A stretch of 64,000 bases of DNA from Odobenus rosmarus divergens (GCF_000321225.1 NW_004450467.1:1856791-1920790); one strand, 5' to 3'; counted from the first letter of the stretch, positions 46,030 through 58,440 are shown. The notes: generated by a model from the sequence alone, not told the origin. Numbers and translations: made by a program.

Positions 46030-46160
46030 TTATTTATTTATTCATTTATTCATTCATTCATTCATTCATTCATTTGGCTCCACACCTAATGTGGGGCTCG
46101 AATTCACGACCCTGAGAGCAAGAGTTGGATGCTCTACTAACTGAGCCAGCTAGGTGCCCC
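46030..46160 (-). mobile_element. Old, tRNA-like CAN-SINE with ATTC-repeat tail
   Basis: In reverse complement it reads ggggcacctagctggctcag, ttagtagagcatccaactct and gtcgtgaattcgagcccca, closer to the tRNA boxes A and B than other copies here. The tail is a (TTCA)n repeat. Sits inside an L1. Confidence 0.85.
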
Positions 46161-46650
46161 TATTTTTAAGCTTTTGAGGAACCTTCATACTGTTTCCCAC
46201 AGTGCCTGCACCAGTTTGCGTTCCCACCAACAGTGCACCAGGGTTCCTCTTTCTCCACTACCTCACCAACACTTGTGATTTCTTGTGTTTTTGATTTTAT
46301 CCATTCTGACAGGTGTGAGGTGATAGCAGATTATACTTTTGATTTACATTTCCCTGATGATGAGTGATATTGAGCATTTTTTTTTCATGTGTCTGTTGGC
46401 TCTCTGTCTGTCTTGTTTGGAAAAATGTCTGTTGATGTCTTCTGCCCATTTTTAAATTGGATTATTTGGGTTTTGGATGTTGAGTTATATAAGCTCTTTA
46501 TAGATTTTGGATACTAGCCCTTAACTGTATATGTGATTTGCAAATATCTTCTCCCATTTAGTAGGCTGCCTTTTAATTTTGTTGATTTTTTTACTCCACT
46601 GTGTAGAAGCTTTTTATTGTGATGTAGTCCTGGTGGTTTATTTTTGCTTT

Positions 46651-46853
46651 TTTTTTTTTTAAGATTTTATTTATTTATTTGAGAGAGAGAGAGCACGAGT
46701 GGGGGGAAGGGCAGAGGGAGAGGGAGAGAGAATCCAAACCAGACTGTGCACTGAGCGTGGACCCTGCCACAGGGCTTGATTCCATGACCACAAGATTACG
46801 ACCTGAGCTGAAACCGAGTCAGACACTTAACTGACTAAGCCACCCAGGCGCCC
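46651..46853 (-). mobile_element. CAN-SINE, minus strand, older variant
   Basis: gattttatttatttatttga at the left; actaagccacccaggcgccc at the right. It has the longer middle segment (gactgtgcactgagcgtgga) of the older subfamily. Inserted in L1. Confidence 0.9.
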
Positions 46854-47120
46854 ATAGTTTTGCTTTTATTTCTCTTGAGATATATCTAGAAAAACTTTGC
46901 TATGGCCAATGTCAGAAAAGTTACTACCTGTGCTCCCTTCTAGGATTTTTAGGGTTTCAGGTCTCATATTCAGGTCTTTAATTCATTTTGAGTTTATTTT
47001 TATGTGTGGTGTAAGAAAGTGGTCCAGTTTCATTCTTCTGCAGGTATCTGTCCAGTTTTCCCAGCACCATTTGTTGAAGAGACTTTCATTTTCCCATTGC
47101 ATACTTTTTTATGGTGGTGG

Positions 47121-48164
47121 TTTTGCTTTTCTCCAGATAGTGTTAACAGGCAAGGTCAGGAAAAAGTGAATTTGTTTCTGTTAGATTAACTGTGTATATT
47201 TCTAGAAGACTTTGTTTGCCAGATGGGCTCAAACCTCTAGTAGGAAAAGAGGCCAATTGGATTTTTTGGTTTTAGAGCAAAAATATAGACCATCAGAACA
47301 GATTCCTAATAGCTGGAAATAAAAGAGTAATTAAGTCTTCGCAAAGGGTGATAAAGAGCCGTATAGTTTATACTTGTTTTGTCTAAAAATATATAATTAG
47401 TTATAACTATAAAAATAGTTAATTAGTAGCCCTTTGATCTCTAGCTTGGGATATTTATTTGTCTCCAGTTTTGAGTGTCACAGTCTTTTAATATTCTTTA
47501 TTCCTGTTGCACTTTAGGTATTTATACTATTGACATTTACTAGCCTTTTATTTAATCTTAATATACTTTTGGTAAGTGCTAGGCTGTAATGTCTGTTTCC
47601 TGGAAACATACAGTGAGACAAGTAGATTTTAGATAACATTTTAGGGTTTTAAGAGAGAACACTGAACCCTTAAGTACCTTAAAATTTTTATCTACCTCAT
47701 TTAATCCTGACAGCCACCATAAATCATATATAAAAAAGAAATGTTTTTCTGAAGAAAAAGTTCATTTAAAGCTGAATGACTGTGATGGGATTTAAAGTAC
47801 ATATACTTCTTCCACATAATGTCTTAACTGTCCAACATGGAACATTGACTCAAAGCAAATGGCAGGTCCATCGTCCCTTGAATATATGTGAAGTCTGAAG
47901 TGTTTTCATGTCTGTTCATGTCCATTTTGCCTGAAATGCCTTTCTCATGTCTTGTCATTTAGGTAAATCCCACACTTATTTCAAAATTTGGTTCAGATCT
48001 TACCTGCTTGTAGAGCTTTCTTTGACCTTAGTGACCTGAGGTGAAAAAGATGGTCCCAGTTCAGGGTCGATGGTCTTGCTTTCTGTGGTCTTCTTCCCCC
48101 GTTCTTTTTTTCTTTTGGATTCCTGCTGTCTTGTTACCCTTATTTCCAGTGCTGTTTGTGCAGA
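47121..48164. other. Unassigned intron
   Basis: About 47900-48060 may be an L2 remnant (tgcctgaaatgcctttctc). Otherwise nothing recognised. Confidence 0.3.
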
Positions 48165-48410
48165 TCTATAATCTGTTATCCAAAATTCTTGGGTTTTTCA
48201 GATTTTAGAAATGTCAGATAATGCAGGTTCTCTCAGTAATTTCTGCTGAAAATGTATGACTATTTATCCTCTGGGGAATAAATAAAAGCTTAGACAGAGC
48301 TTCGTGTCAGCTCAGGTCAGGGCGGGTTTTGCCATCAATGAGTTAGAAAAATATGTTTTGACTTTCAGGGATCTTTGAATTTCAGAAGTGTCAATATGGG
48401 ATTATAGACG
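48165..48410 (+). repeat. Old DNA-transposon-like repeat fragment
   Basis: ctgttatccaaaattcttgg, gtttttcagattttagaaat and gggatctttgaatttcagaa resemble a known mammalian repeat with this wording; family not certain. Confidence 0.35.
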
Positions 48411-48642
48411 GGTATTAACTAATTTTTTAGGAGTATAAACTGTATGTTGGGAAAGGAGTTCCACCTCCTTTCAGAGGTGGTCTGCGTGTGTATATATGTA
48501 TTTATGTATTTATCTGCCTATCTGTCTAGTATTATTAGCTGGTAGATGCAAACCTATGTCAAAGATTTCGATTCTTAGAGTAGCTCCAGTTCTCCTATTT
48601 TTGACCAGTGGCAGCGTCTTCACGTTTTCAACTGAGTCTTTT

Positions 48643-48837
48643 TTTTTTTTTTTAATATTTTGTTTATTTATTTGAGAGAGAGAATGAGAGATAGAGAGCA
48701 TGAGAGGGGGGAGAATCAGAAGGAGAAGCAGACTCCCTGCTCAGCAGGGAGCCTGATGCAGGACTCGATCCCGGGACTCCAGGATCATGACCTGAGCCGA
48801 AGGCAGTCGCTTAACCAACTGAGCCACCCAGGCACCC
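48643..48837 (-). mobile_element. CAN-SINE, minus strand, perfect 15-bp target-site duplication
   Basis: Flanked by tcaactgagtctttt at 48628-48642 and 48838-48852. Near-consensus body. Confidence 0.95.
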
Positions 48838-49074
48838 TCAACTGAGTCTTTTAGACATGAGCCTGATTGTCTTTTGTCTTTACTGTCAAGTGTGGTTTTC
48901 TAGCTCATCTTTTATGTACATTTCCTGCCCAGAACCTAGAATAATCAGCCATTTCTCTAAGAAGTCCTGCTTTCTTTTAGTGGCGAATGATTATTTCGAG
49001 ATCACATCTGGATGTTAGGGGTGTTCCTTGCTCCTGGGTTGTAGTTGTTTATGGTCCATTTTGTGTGAACTTTT

Positions 49075-49289
49075 AAATTTTTTTTATTTTTATTTATTTA
49101 TTTTTAAAGATTTTATTTATTTATTTGAGAGAGAGAATGAGAGAGAGCACATGAGAGGGGTTAAGGTCAGAGGGAGAAGGAGACTCCCTGCCAAGCAGGG
49201 AGCCCGATGCGGCACTTGATCCAGGGACTCCAGGATCATGACCTGAGCGGAAGGCAGTCTCTTAACCAACTGAGCCACCCAGGCGCCCC
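49075..49289 (-). mobile_element. CAN-SINE, minus strand, with TTTA-expanded tail
   Basis: Tail tttttatttttatttattta, head gccacccaggcgcccc. tgaactttt flanks both sides (49066-49074, 49290-49298). Confidence 0.9.
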
Positions 49290-49299
49290 TGAACTTTTT

Positions 49300-49460
49300 T
49301 ATTTTGAAATAACTTTAGACTCACAGAAAAGTTGCAATATAGTACAGAGTTGCCCTATATTCTTCACCCAAATTTCTTTAATGTACATCTTAAGTAACCA
49401 TAGGACAATTATCAAAACCAGGAAATTAATATTGCTACAGTATTATTATTGAATTATACA
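49300..49460 (+). repeat. Old L1M-like repeat fragment, second copy
   Basis: gaaataactttagactcaca, gaaaagttgcaatatagtac: same family as at about 9120-9310. Confidence 0.4.
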
Positions 49461-49929
49461 CTGTGTTTAGGAATGATTTCTAGAAACTTGATTATAGGAA
49501 TGATTTATAAAAGCTTGATTATAGTTGGGCCTTTAGTCTCTGAGCCTTATTTATTTATTTATTTTTGGTATGTACTTCTGTGCAGTTGTTCTTAACTCGT
49601 AAGGTCTGTCACTCACCTGGGAACTTTTGAACATCAGATGCCTGAAACCTTTCTTTCCCCTCTCTGAGGGGAATTCTGAATTTTTCAGAATCTCAAGGTG
49701 GGGATAGAATAGATGGTGTCAGTGTAGTATTGGGGATTTTGCTAGAATCCTGCCTGCTCCAACAGCTAATGGGATCATTGAGGAAGGGAGCAATTTGTGT
49801 TTTTGCTCACAATTGATAATAATGGCCCTTTGGTTCCCAGGATAAAAGTTCATCTATCTTAAAATGATTCACATTTGATGTTTCCAGTTTCAGAGATTAC
49901 TATTATGCTTAGAATTGTCCTTCCACTTT

Positions 49930-50810
49930 ATTAACGCATTCAGAAAATATTTGTTAAATACCTTCTAAGTGCTAGACATGAGGATGCACCAGTGAAGAAA
50001 TACAGACATGGTCTGGTCTCTGCCTTCATGGATCTACATGAATAATGAGAAGGTCAAAGCATTGAACACATAATTTTAATAGAGTGCAATGAATATTATT
50101 TTAGGAGAAGAGCAAGGAGTTATGAAAACATAGAGCAGACAGATCTCACCTAGTGTAGGGATCAGGGAAAGTCTTCCTGGGAAGATTGTGTTGAGCTAAG
50201 TCGGGTAGGAGTTAGCTGGGTAAAAAGAAGAATCTTCTGGCAGAGGAGCAACCTTAGTCTCTGGATTATGCCTAGTGGCAACAGCTGGGGTGAATTTCTA
50301 GTATCTTTACTGGAGAAAAAAATACAAGACCAAGGAAGGAAAAAATGTAGAAGTGAGCAGCAGCCTTTTTTGAATCTTTTCAAAGCATTCAGGTTTTCAC
50401 AGAAATACCGTCTCTCATTTTTACTCATATTTCATCAGTCTGTATATCATCTAAGCTACGTGATAACAGTAACACAAGTAAAACTGACATAAAGAGGTTT
50501 GCAAAAATAAACTGGTTGTGTCAAGTGTGGGTCTCATTTGGTGGCAGCAGAAATAAGTGGCTAGAGACTGTCTTCCCAAACATCAAGAGTTGAGCTTGCC
50601 ATGGGCTCAGCCAGTGTTTATGCAACAGGAATTGAGAATTTTGGTTTGCCTGGCAAGTCATTTAGGCAGAGGTCAACTAAGCCAATGTCTACTATAATTA
50701 TAGTTTGGGGAATAGATGAGCTCATTGAGAGAGATGAGAGGAGAGGGCCAAGGTCAGAACCTTAGGGAACACCACCAATTAAGGGAAAGATAGAGGAAGG
50801 AGAACGAGCT
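49930..50810 (-). mobile_element. L2-like element, minus strand
   Basis: cattcagaaaatatttgtta, aataccttctaagtgctaga, cagggaaagtcttcctggga, and gagggccaaggtcagaacct match the L2-like family also seen at 13936-14740. Middle part 50270-50690 is less clear. Confidence 0.5.
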
Positions 50811-51029
50811 AAAGATTTCAAGAACTAGTTAAAAACACGCATTCCAGGAGCCTTTGAATCTCATCTTCATGCTTGGACTCTGAGCAGTCTTGCAATTTTG
50901 TTTTTTGTTTAGCCCGGCTTTTCGCAAACTTATTTTGCATTGAAAAACTTTTTTCACTTAACTGATTCACATTCTGTATCCTAATAGAACAAGTAGGAAC
51001 ATTTTTTGGGAAACGCTGCCGTAGGCAGA

Positions 51030-51610
51030 AAGGGGCAAGGAAGGGATTTAGGCGGGGTAGTCATCGGATTAGTTTGTACTGTCAGAGATTCTTTTGGTAG
51101 TCCTCTGGAGGTGAGATTCCAGAAAGGAGAGAGACAGGGTGTTTGGGAGACCAGCTGGAGGCCCTCGAGGTAGTCCAGGAGAGAGCTGATGGGGATCTGA
51201 ATTTAGGCAGTGACAGTGGGACTGGCAAAGGGACAGGTTCACTCCACGTTTTCATTGAAAAGACAGGATTTTGTGACAGATGTGAGTGAGACGTAAGGAA
51301 GAAGGAAGGAGTCTAGGATGACTGGTTTCTGTTTCGGTGACTAAGGGGCTGAATTGTGCTGCCATTCTGCAGAGGAGGGGCTACCGAGCTGGTGCGGTTT
51401 GTGAGAGGGGAAGGTGAGTTCAACTGGGACATGTGGTGTAAGGTATTGAGGTGAATGTGCTTATTAACAAGAGTTTAGACATGCAGATTTGGAGCTTGGG
51501 AGAGAGGGTGGGGCAAAAGAAAGGTTTGGAAATAATTCATAATTATAAAATCATGGGTCTGGAGGGTGACATCGTCTAGGGACAGCATAAGAAATGAGAG
51601 GTAGAATTCT
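51030..51610 (-). mobile_element. L2-like element, minus strand, second segment
   Basis: accagctggaggccctcgag, gtagtccaggagagagctga, tctaggatgactggtttctg, agacatgcagatttggagct: interior of the same family. Confidence 0.5.
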
Positions 51611-51639
51611 GATGTGGACAGTAAGGGAAGCCCATCTTA

Positions 51640-52035
51640 AGAATACGAATAATCGTCACTTATCAGGTGTTTGTTAGACACTGTTTTTCTTTTTTTAAAG
51701 ATTTTATTTATTTGAGAGAGAGAAAAAGCACGAGTGGGGGGAAGGGCAGCGGGCCAAGCAGACTCCCCACTGAGTGGGGAGCCCCATGCAGGGCTTGATC
51801 CCAGGACCCTAAGATCATGACCTGAGTCAAAGGCAGATGCTTAACCGGCTGAGCCATCCAGGTGCCCCAGTTAATGTTATTTTATTCCATACTAAACCCC
51901 CCCCTGAGGACAGGTGTTACCTCCATTTTACAAATGAGTGAACTGCAGCTCAAAAGTTAAGGTCAGCTCCTGGTCATGTAGGTAGCAGTTGAGGAGGTGA
52001 AGTCTGTCTTATTACAGTCTAGGCTCTCTTTCAAG
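51640..52035 (-). repeat. MIR SINE, minus strand, split by a CAN-SINE
   Basis: cttatcaggtgtttgttaga before and ttacctccattttacaaatg, gaggtgaagtctgtcttatt after the SINE at 51690-51868. Confidence 0.55.
51690..51868 (-). mobile_element. CAN-SINE, minus strand, inside MIR
   Basis: aaagattttatttatttgag at the left, gagccatccaggtgcccc at the right. Last young SINE before a 12-kb SINE-free stretch. Confidence 0.9.
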
Positions 52036-54989
52036 AAGGAATGGTTAGAGAAGTAGGGAGAGAACCAAGAGAGTCGTAAAAGGTACCCAGGACGAGAGGG
52101 AACTTACGGAGTTGTTAGCCTGTGAGATGTACTGAGAGATGAAGAAAGGATTCAGGGATACCCCTCGGATTGAACAAAGTCTGGGGCATGGGTGCTACGC
52201 CAGCTTTGCATCAGGAGCTGGTTTGTTGTGGGATGCGGCCAACACTGATTTATTGTGACACCTTCCCAAGTTGTGTCTTCATTGACTATATAAATGCTAG
52301 CCTCTGGTTTCCAGAAAGAAGGAGAGAGCCATCATCTTTTTAAAAACCAGATGATAGTAAATATAGAATAAGGCTTTTGTGAAAAGTCTTCCCTTCATGA
52401 TCTCATAATTTAAATGTACCAGTGTTTGAGAAGATGATGTAGTTCTGCCCATGAATTATTGCCGCTTAGACAGGAAAGGGAGGGGAAGATCGGATTTGCA
52501 GCTCCCATCACTGCAGGGCTCTGGTTAACGGCGCTACGGAGCTGACAGGAGCTGAGTCAGAGGAGACATGCAGACTGTGCTATAGGCAGCCATGGCCCAG
52601 TTCAGGATTTTCGACTGTATGGTCAACCACAATTGGAGCTTATTGTGCAATCTGTACTGTGCATGGAGCGGTCAGGTTTGTTTGATATATATATATAAAA
52701 ATATATATGTCTTTTTGCTTTTCAATTAAAAACTGCTATGATGTATAGACCAGAAAAAAAAAATCAGTGAGAATGCTGGATATAATATCAGTGTCTTCCT
52801 ATATGTTGAAATACTTGCTTAACATGGCGTATCTCAACTCTGATCATCTGAATTTCTCTACAAGAATTAAATTAACTCTTCAGTTACACAGATGAGACTT
52901 TGTTTGTAGAGCTTTAAGTGGTGGGGGAGGGGTAATTAGAATGAATTACTTAAAAAATAAAACTAGGAAAAATTAAAGCAATAAAATTGTAAAACAAAGT
53001 CAATGTTCTATATTTTTAGAGATGTTTCATATTGTGCTTATAGGAAGGTAGGCAAGATTTTGGAAGGAGTTGCTTTTTAGCCAGCTTTTCATCTTTAGTG
53101 AAATATGGTTCTCGATTTCTTTCACTATGGGATTAAATGGAAGTTCTTTTTTGAACTTATTCTGTTCCTGGACAGGCTTTTAGGAAATAGTTATTTTGCA
53201 ATAGAGCAACTTTGCTGGGTATATTTTTTATGATGGTTGTCATATGCTTTTGAATTTCCTTCCCTAAGAAGCAAAAATTCTTATTTCTCCCTTCAACCTT
53301 CAGTCAACTTTGTTATTATCAGGTGCAGACTGCTTTTTTAAGTCATAAATAACATCGTACGTATTCAGCATAATAGCTTCTCTCACAAAGCAGATACCCA
53401 ATGGTAGCTTTGTTCTAGTTATCAATGATTCTTTAAAAACTATGAATTAATTACCTTGTAGGGTTATTAATCACTTTGTGGGTATTCGTTTTCCTTATTT
53501 AAAAATGTTCTTTAGTATTGTTTGAAATTTAGAAGAAAAGCTAAAATACTGAAAGTAGTGAATGATAAATGAAATGTAGGCCCCCCCACCCCCGAAACAC
53601 AGCACCGTTTCTCAGTTCTCCCATAGCCACGGCATGAACAGAAGTTTATGAGACATGGATTTAGTTCCAGGTGGGACTTTTGGGTCTCTAGTACTTTACT
53701 TTATGTCCTATTCTGTCTATTCAGGAATGGTGAAAGGATATTTTCATAATTCAGTTTGCGTACAATAGACTAACATATCAGACATTAGAGATGGAGAAGG
53801 TCATTTAGTCTGTATTTCTTCCAGCATAAGATTGATTCCTCAGTGCACTTTCTAGTTCTCTCCTAATGGATTTACATTACCGTAAAAATATGGATTTTGA
53901 ATGGCTACTTAGAGAATAAAAGAAGATAGATACTGCAATTATCTTTGCATGTAAAATTCATAATATCAGGAACTTACCAAAGCTGAAACTTAAAAAAAAA
54001 AAATTGAGTACTTAGGAACTGGTTTGCAGTTATTACTAAACTTATTAGAAAACTTTCTAGTTTGAGGTCTAGGACCTTGTCAAGACTTCGTTCTGGCTAA
54101 TCCCAAAGGAATATTTGAGGTGTGACAGAATCTAAGGATGAGTTGATCCAGTGAGCCAGCAGTAGAATGTACTTTTGGACCTGCGTTGGCTTGGGATTTT
54201 GCAGGATTGCTGTGGCTGCCTTCCCTGTGGTTTACATTCAACAATAGGCCATTTAGTTGCTGACATCACTCAGAAGAGTTTGCAGAATTTAGCATAAAGT
54301 AAAAATGGCATGTGATCACGTCTCTTGGGGCCTTTATGCCAGCACTTAAAATATTTGGTGGAAGATACAAATTCAGTGCTTTGGGGGCGAGGAGGCAGGT
54401 TCCTTAAGAGTGAATCAGAGAGTTGAAAAGAATCAGGTATAAGACAATAGGGGCTGGTGGAGACTGTGGCAAACTGGAGAATCAGCTTCAGGAGATTGAT
54501 GCCCTGTTGGACCTCCTGTTGTCCAGTCATTTAGTTTTCAAGAGGAACTTAAATTTTTTTTGTGACTTCATCCTAATTTTTAAGTGTTGGGGACACATTC
54601 AAATTTTTCAAAATGCTGGGATCTCAGCAAAATACATCTGTGGCCAAATGTAGCATGAGGCTTCCAGGTGTGTAACTTCTGGTTTCCAGAAAACTTTAGG
54701 GCAGAAGTTGATTTTGTTTGAGTTTTACTACTAAAGCTAAGCAGTGCCCAGGGATGCTGCTGGAAAGTTTATGATATAAGTAGGGAAGTGTGGGAGAGAA
54801 ATAAGGAGTAAAGGAAAAGGCGGGGTAAGGAGCAAGGGAGGCAGACTGAAGGAGCAGCAGACCCCATAAGTGATGTGATGGGAATGGGAGGGCGCCACAG
54901 TTGGCATGGTTCTCAGTTGGCACTTCTTGGGCATACCGCTGGGGAATTCTGACTGAGGGTCTCTTATTTATTAAGTATTTCTGCACTGC
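52036..54989. other. Unassigned intron, repeat-poor
   Basis: No repeat family recognised apart from an AT microsatellite (about 52685-52709). 52553-52651 carries a small cluster of transcription-factor-like motifs (see findings). No exon found. Confidence 0.35.
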
Positions 54990-55235
54990 TGTAGGGAGGC
55001 AGCATAGTGCTATGGGGAAGAGTATAGACTTTCCTGCCCCAGAGTTGGATTCAAGGCCCGGTGCTGTCCCTGGCTCTCTGATGGCCCCAGCGTTACTCAC
55101 TTACCTCTTCTTTTTCATCTCTTGAGTACCTTCATCGGTGAATCTTTAAAACTGCTTGAGGATTAAATCCGATGACCTGGATCCCGCATTTAACACAGTG
55201 CCTGGCACCGTGGTACTTAATAACGTTTACTATTC
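54990..55235 (+). repeat. MIR SINE, plus strand
   Basis: ggcagcatagtgctatgggg, gagttggattcaaggcccgg, cttgaggattaaatccgatg, cagtgcctggcaccgtggta: near full length. The overlapping 134-codon minus frame is an artefact. Confidence 0.8.
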
Positions 55236-55329
55236 TTATTAATATGTTCTAGGCTGATGCATATGTATAAGGGTGATATTGTATCAGATCCATATTGGAA
55301 ATAAAAAGATGGGAGTAAAGAGGTCCCAT

Positions 55330-55860
55330 TAATTTAATTTTTTAAATTATAAGCAAAATTATAAAAATTGGAAAATATAAGTTGATTTATAGTTCAATTA
55401 CTCAAATACAACTCTTGTTAATATTTTGATATGTTTACTGCAGTTTTTTTCCTGCCCGCATAATACTGGTTTCTTCTGTGCGTGTGTATTTTACAAGTTG
55501 TAATCATAGTATGCACAAATTGTGACATCATTTTTAATGGCTGCATAATATGCTAGCTAGAGAAAAGATATATATCTAATATAATCATTAAAATATCTTT
55601 AATGTTTATTATCTATATATAGTACATTATCACTATAATGTATTTAATATTTTATATATTACACTATCAATATATTTAGTCATTTAACTGCTGCTGGACA
55701 TTTAAATTGCTTCCAGTTTTTTGCGATTATAAATAAAATATGGTGAATACCTTTGTAATTAAAACTAATTTCCTGTTTAGGATTGCTTGCATAGGATACC
55801 ATTTCAGAAGTGAAATTACTGGGTCAGAGTGATAATACTTTTATTTATTTATTTGTTTGT
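55330..55860 (-). mobile_element. L1M 3' UTR-like fragment, minus strand
   Basis: atcatttttaatggctgcat, tttagtcatttaactgctgc, aagtgaaattactgggtcag fit reverse old L1. Confidence 0.55.
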
Positions 55861-56329
55861 CTATTTTTTAGGGTGATATACTTTTAAAGGATAACTTTTA
55901 TGAAATACATTTCTATATTAAGAGATACATTATCTTAGTAGAGTGTTCGTGAGAGATGAGTGATTTTAAAATTTTATACATTATAATACTGTCAGTTCCC
56001 ACAACACCATTAGGAAGAGCGGACCCTGTGTTTCTCTCTTTTTTCTGCCTTGGTGTATGAAATTTCAAACATTCTAATCAGTATTTAGAGCCAGACGCTG
56101 AATGTTGGGTGACAGTGGAGCTCAGTCATACAAGAAGTTGGGCAGTAAGTCTTCACGTATATGACATATCTGATAACCCCGTTCTTGGTTTTCCCTCAGA
56201 CCCTGTGATAATTGATATTGCACGGCCACATATCTAGGGAACTCCGAAGGACTACTGGGAAGCGCCAAGTGCGGAAGACCCTGGCATTATCATTCTCTGT
56301 ATACGTTTGTAGAGAGCCTACAGTCTGTT
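55861..56329. other. Unassigned intron
   Basis: Nothing recognised. Confidence 0.3.
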
Positions 56330-56476
56330 TTCAGCTCAGCAGCCAGTCTGATCCTGCTAAACACTGGAACGTGTTACTCCACGCAAAGCCCCCCATAGAT
56401 GGCCTGAGTCAGTCAGTGTAAAAGCCGAGGGCCCTGTATGATTTGCCCCACTCCGTTTCCACGGGCATCACCCCCG

Positions 56477-56513
<37 letters not shown>

Positions 56514-56700
56514 TTTTCCCTAACCACACTGGACTCCTCGCTGTTTCAGTCCCAGGGCCTTTGCTTACTGTTGCCTCTTCCTGAAATGCTTTACTCCCGG
56601 GCCTCTGCATGGCACGCCTTTTCATTTTCTTGAGGTTTTTACTCACATGTCCCCTTCTCAACGAACTGTTCTGTTCAAATTCGTTCTAAAATGTTACAAA
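56330..56700 (+). mobile_element. L2 fragment, plus strand, containing a long poly(C) run
   Basis: aacgtgttactccacgcaaa, ggccctgtatgatttgcccc, cagggcctttgcttactgtt and gaggtttttactcacatgtc fit L2. It is interrupted by a C-run at 56477-56512. Confidence 0.6.
56477..56512 (+). repeat. Pure poly(C) run of 36 nt
   Basis: Thirty-six consecutive C preceded by CCCCCG. The polyglycine minus-strand frame at 56413-56661 is its shadow. Confidence 0.9.
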
Positions 56701-57194
56701 GGGAAAAATAACCATACTGCTAAAGAAGATACATTTTTTTTCTTTGAAAGAAGATTGTAAAAATGATTGGAAACTTTAATTATTTATTAGAAATAGTCAT
56801 TCTGTGTAAGTTCATTTCAGGGAAGAAGAGCCAGAGGAATCTTGGATTAGATTCTTTGAATTGGAAACCAGGAGATGGCCATACTGACGACCCAGGTGTA
56901 CATTTTACATTTCTTCCTTGGGGAAACCAAATGGAAGACAGAAAGAGAGGCTACAGAAAGAACTTTTTTATTTTTATTTACTTACTTATTTTTTTATTGC
57001 TCCTCCCTTGAAGCTCCTTCCTCTTCTCCAGCTCCTGTCCTTGCCCCTTTATTGTTAAGAAGCAGTTGGTAGGCTGCAGCTCACTTTGTTCCTTCCAGCT
57101 GTTAGAACAAGCTTCTGCTTCTAACACCAGTTGAAGGAGTTTTAAATTGATAAGCTAGGAAATTGGGAATAGGCTTTTTGACAGTTAAGGTACC

Positions 57195-57370
57195 TTAAAT
57201 TCTTGCTACTCTTAAATGTGATCCACAGACCAGTAGTATCTGTAGTATCTGTATGGCCGGGAAGTTTGTAGGAAATGCAGATTTTCAGGTCCCATCCCAG
57301 ACCTATAAAATCAGAATTTGCATTTTAACAAGATCCCCTGGTGATTGTCCTATACATTAAAGCTCTGCCT
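57195..57370 (+). mobile_element. MER5A DNA transposon fragment
   Basis: tgtgatccacagaccagtag, tttgtaggaaatgcagattt, ggtcccatcccagacctata, aaatcagaatttgcatttta, agatcccctggtgattgtcc. Confidence 0.75.
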
Positions 57371-58184
57371 AAAATGATGGAGAGAGTTAAATGTGGTTTT
57401 GTTTTGTTATGTCTTTTTTTTAAGAGATGCTTAACTGTTTTTCTTTAAATATTACTTTATGTTGTATATTCCTTTAAAAATTAAGGGAAATGTAAAGGAT
57501 TATGGTGTTATCACTTACTAGATTATTTCAGTAATTATACTTATAAAAAATTCTAAGTGGTTAATTGCTCCTTCTTTGTTTTTTTTAACCAGGGAGCCTG
57601 AAAATGCGGGATCCTGGCTAAGGACCCCGAGGGCTTAGCTTTGCTAGGCAGAATAGTGTAACTTGACTTTTGTCTTGGCTTGACCTCCAGGACAACCCTC
57701 TGTGCGGCTCTGTGGCATGCGTCTGAGTCATCTCTGTCCTCATTATGCTCCCTGCTCCCGTCCGTACAAATGGCCGTGTACTGGAGGTGCCTTGGAGCTA
57801 TCAGCCGGGAAGTAACCCAGGAGAAACTTGTCGGCCGGTGGGGATAATAGGGGACTAGCAGAAACACTTAGATGTGTCGGGATACACTCACCTTGCCACA
57901 ATGCACAGAGGGCTGACTTTGTGCTGGTAGAGCCTGGGAATTGAAGGAAGGAGTCCTCTTAGTCATCGTGAGGGGAAGTCCAAGCCGACCGTGGCTACAT
58001 TTCCGTCAGTAGGGCTGGAGAACCACTGACCTAAAGCTTCAGAACTGTGGCTATCAGAATTATTGGTCTAAGGCCCAGAAGGGAAAAAACACCTCTATGC
58101 CCTATGCCTAGCTCCGTAACACCGAGCCCCTAAAATGCTGAACAGTGTCAGAAGGAGCTTTAGGTCAGTGTTTCTTGAGAGATA
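57371..58184. other. Unassigned intron with moderately CpG-containing block
   Basis: About 57580-58010 has more CpGs than its surroundings and a 104-codon minus frame (57553-57867), with no recognisable protein. Nothing called. Confidence 0.3.
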
Positions 58185-58440
58185 AAAATAGCTAACGTTT
58201 AGTGGATACTTACCGTATGTATGTCAGATAATTTACATAGTTAACCCCCTGTAAATCTTTACAGCAGCCCTGTCGAGGTATGATTTTCACACTGCCACTT
58301 TTACGGGAAACAGATGAAACGGGGTTAAGTCGCTTGCCCAGGGCCACACACAGTTAAGAAGCTGCAGAACAGGATGCAGCCCAGGGAGTCAGACTCTGGA
58401 GCTCTTGCTCTTCACGCCCACACTCAACTGCCTCTTTCCT
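58185..58440 (-). repeat. MIR SINE, minus strand
   Basis: ttacagcagccctgtcgagg, gaaacagatgaaacggggtt, cgcttgcccagggccacaca, gtcagactctggagctcttg. Confidence 0.8.

Larger units (their letters stand above)
45510..47120 (-). mobile_element. L1 (carnivore type), minus strand, split by two SINEs
   Basis: Reverse 3' UTR (gttctcatcgcgaaaagtgt, gttaagaatctgtttcttgg) into reverse ORF2 (ggtaaatacccagtggtgca, aacagtgcaccagggttcct, gtaagaaagtggtccagttt, cccagcaccatttgttgaag). A second independent L1 next to the previous one. The frame 46897-47169 is part of it. Confidence 0.8.

Noticed and set aside
56413..56661. Minus-strand frame with a polyglycine run
   Set aside because: Translation of the poly(C) tract.
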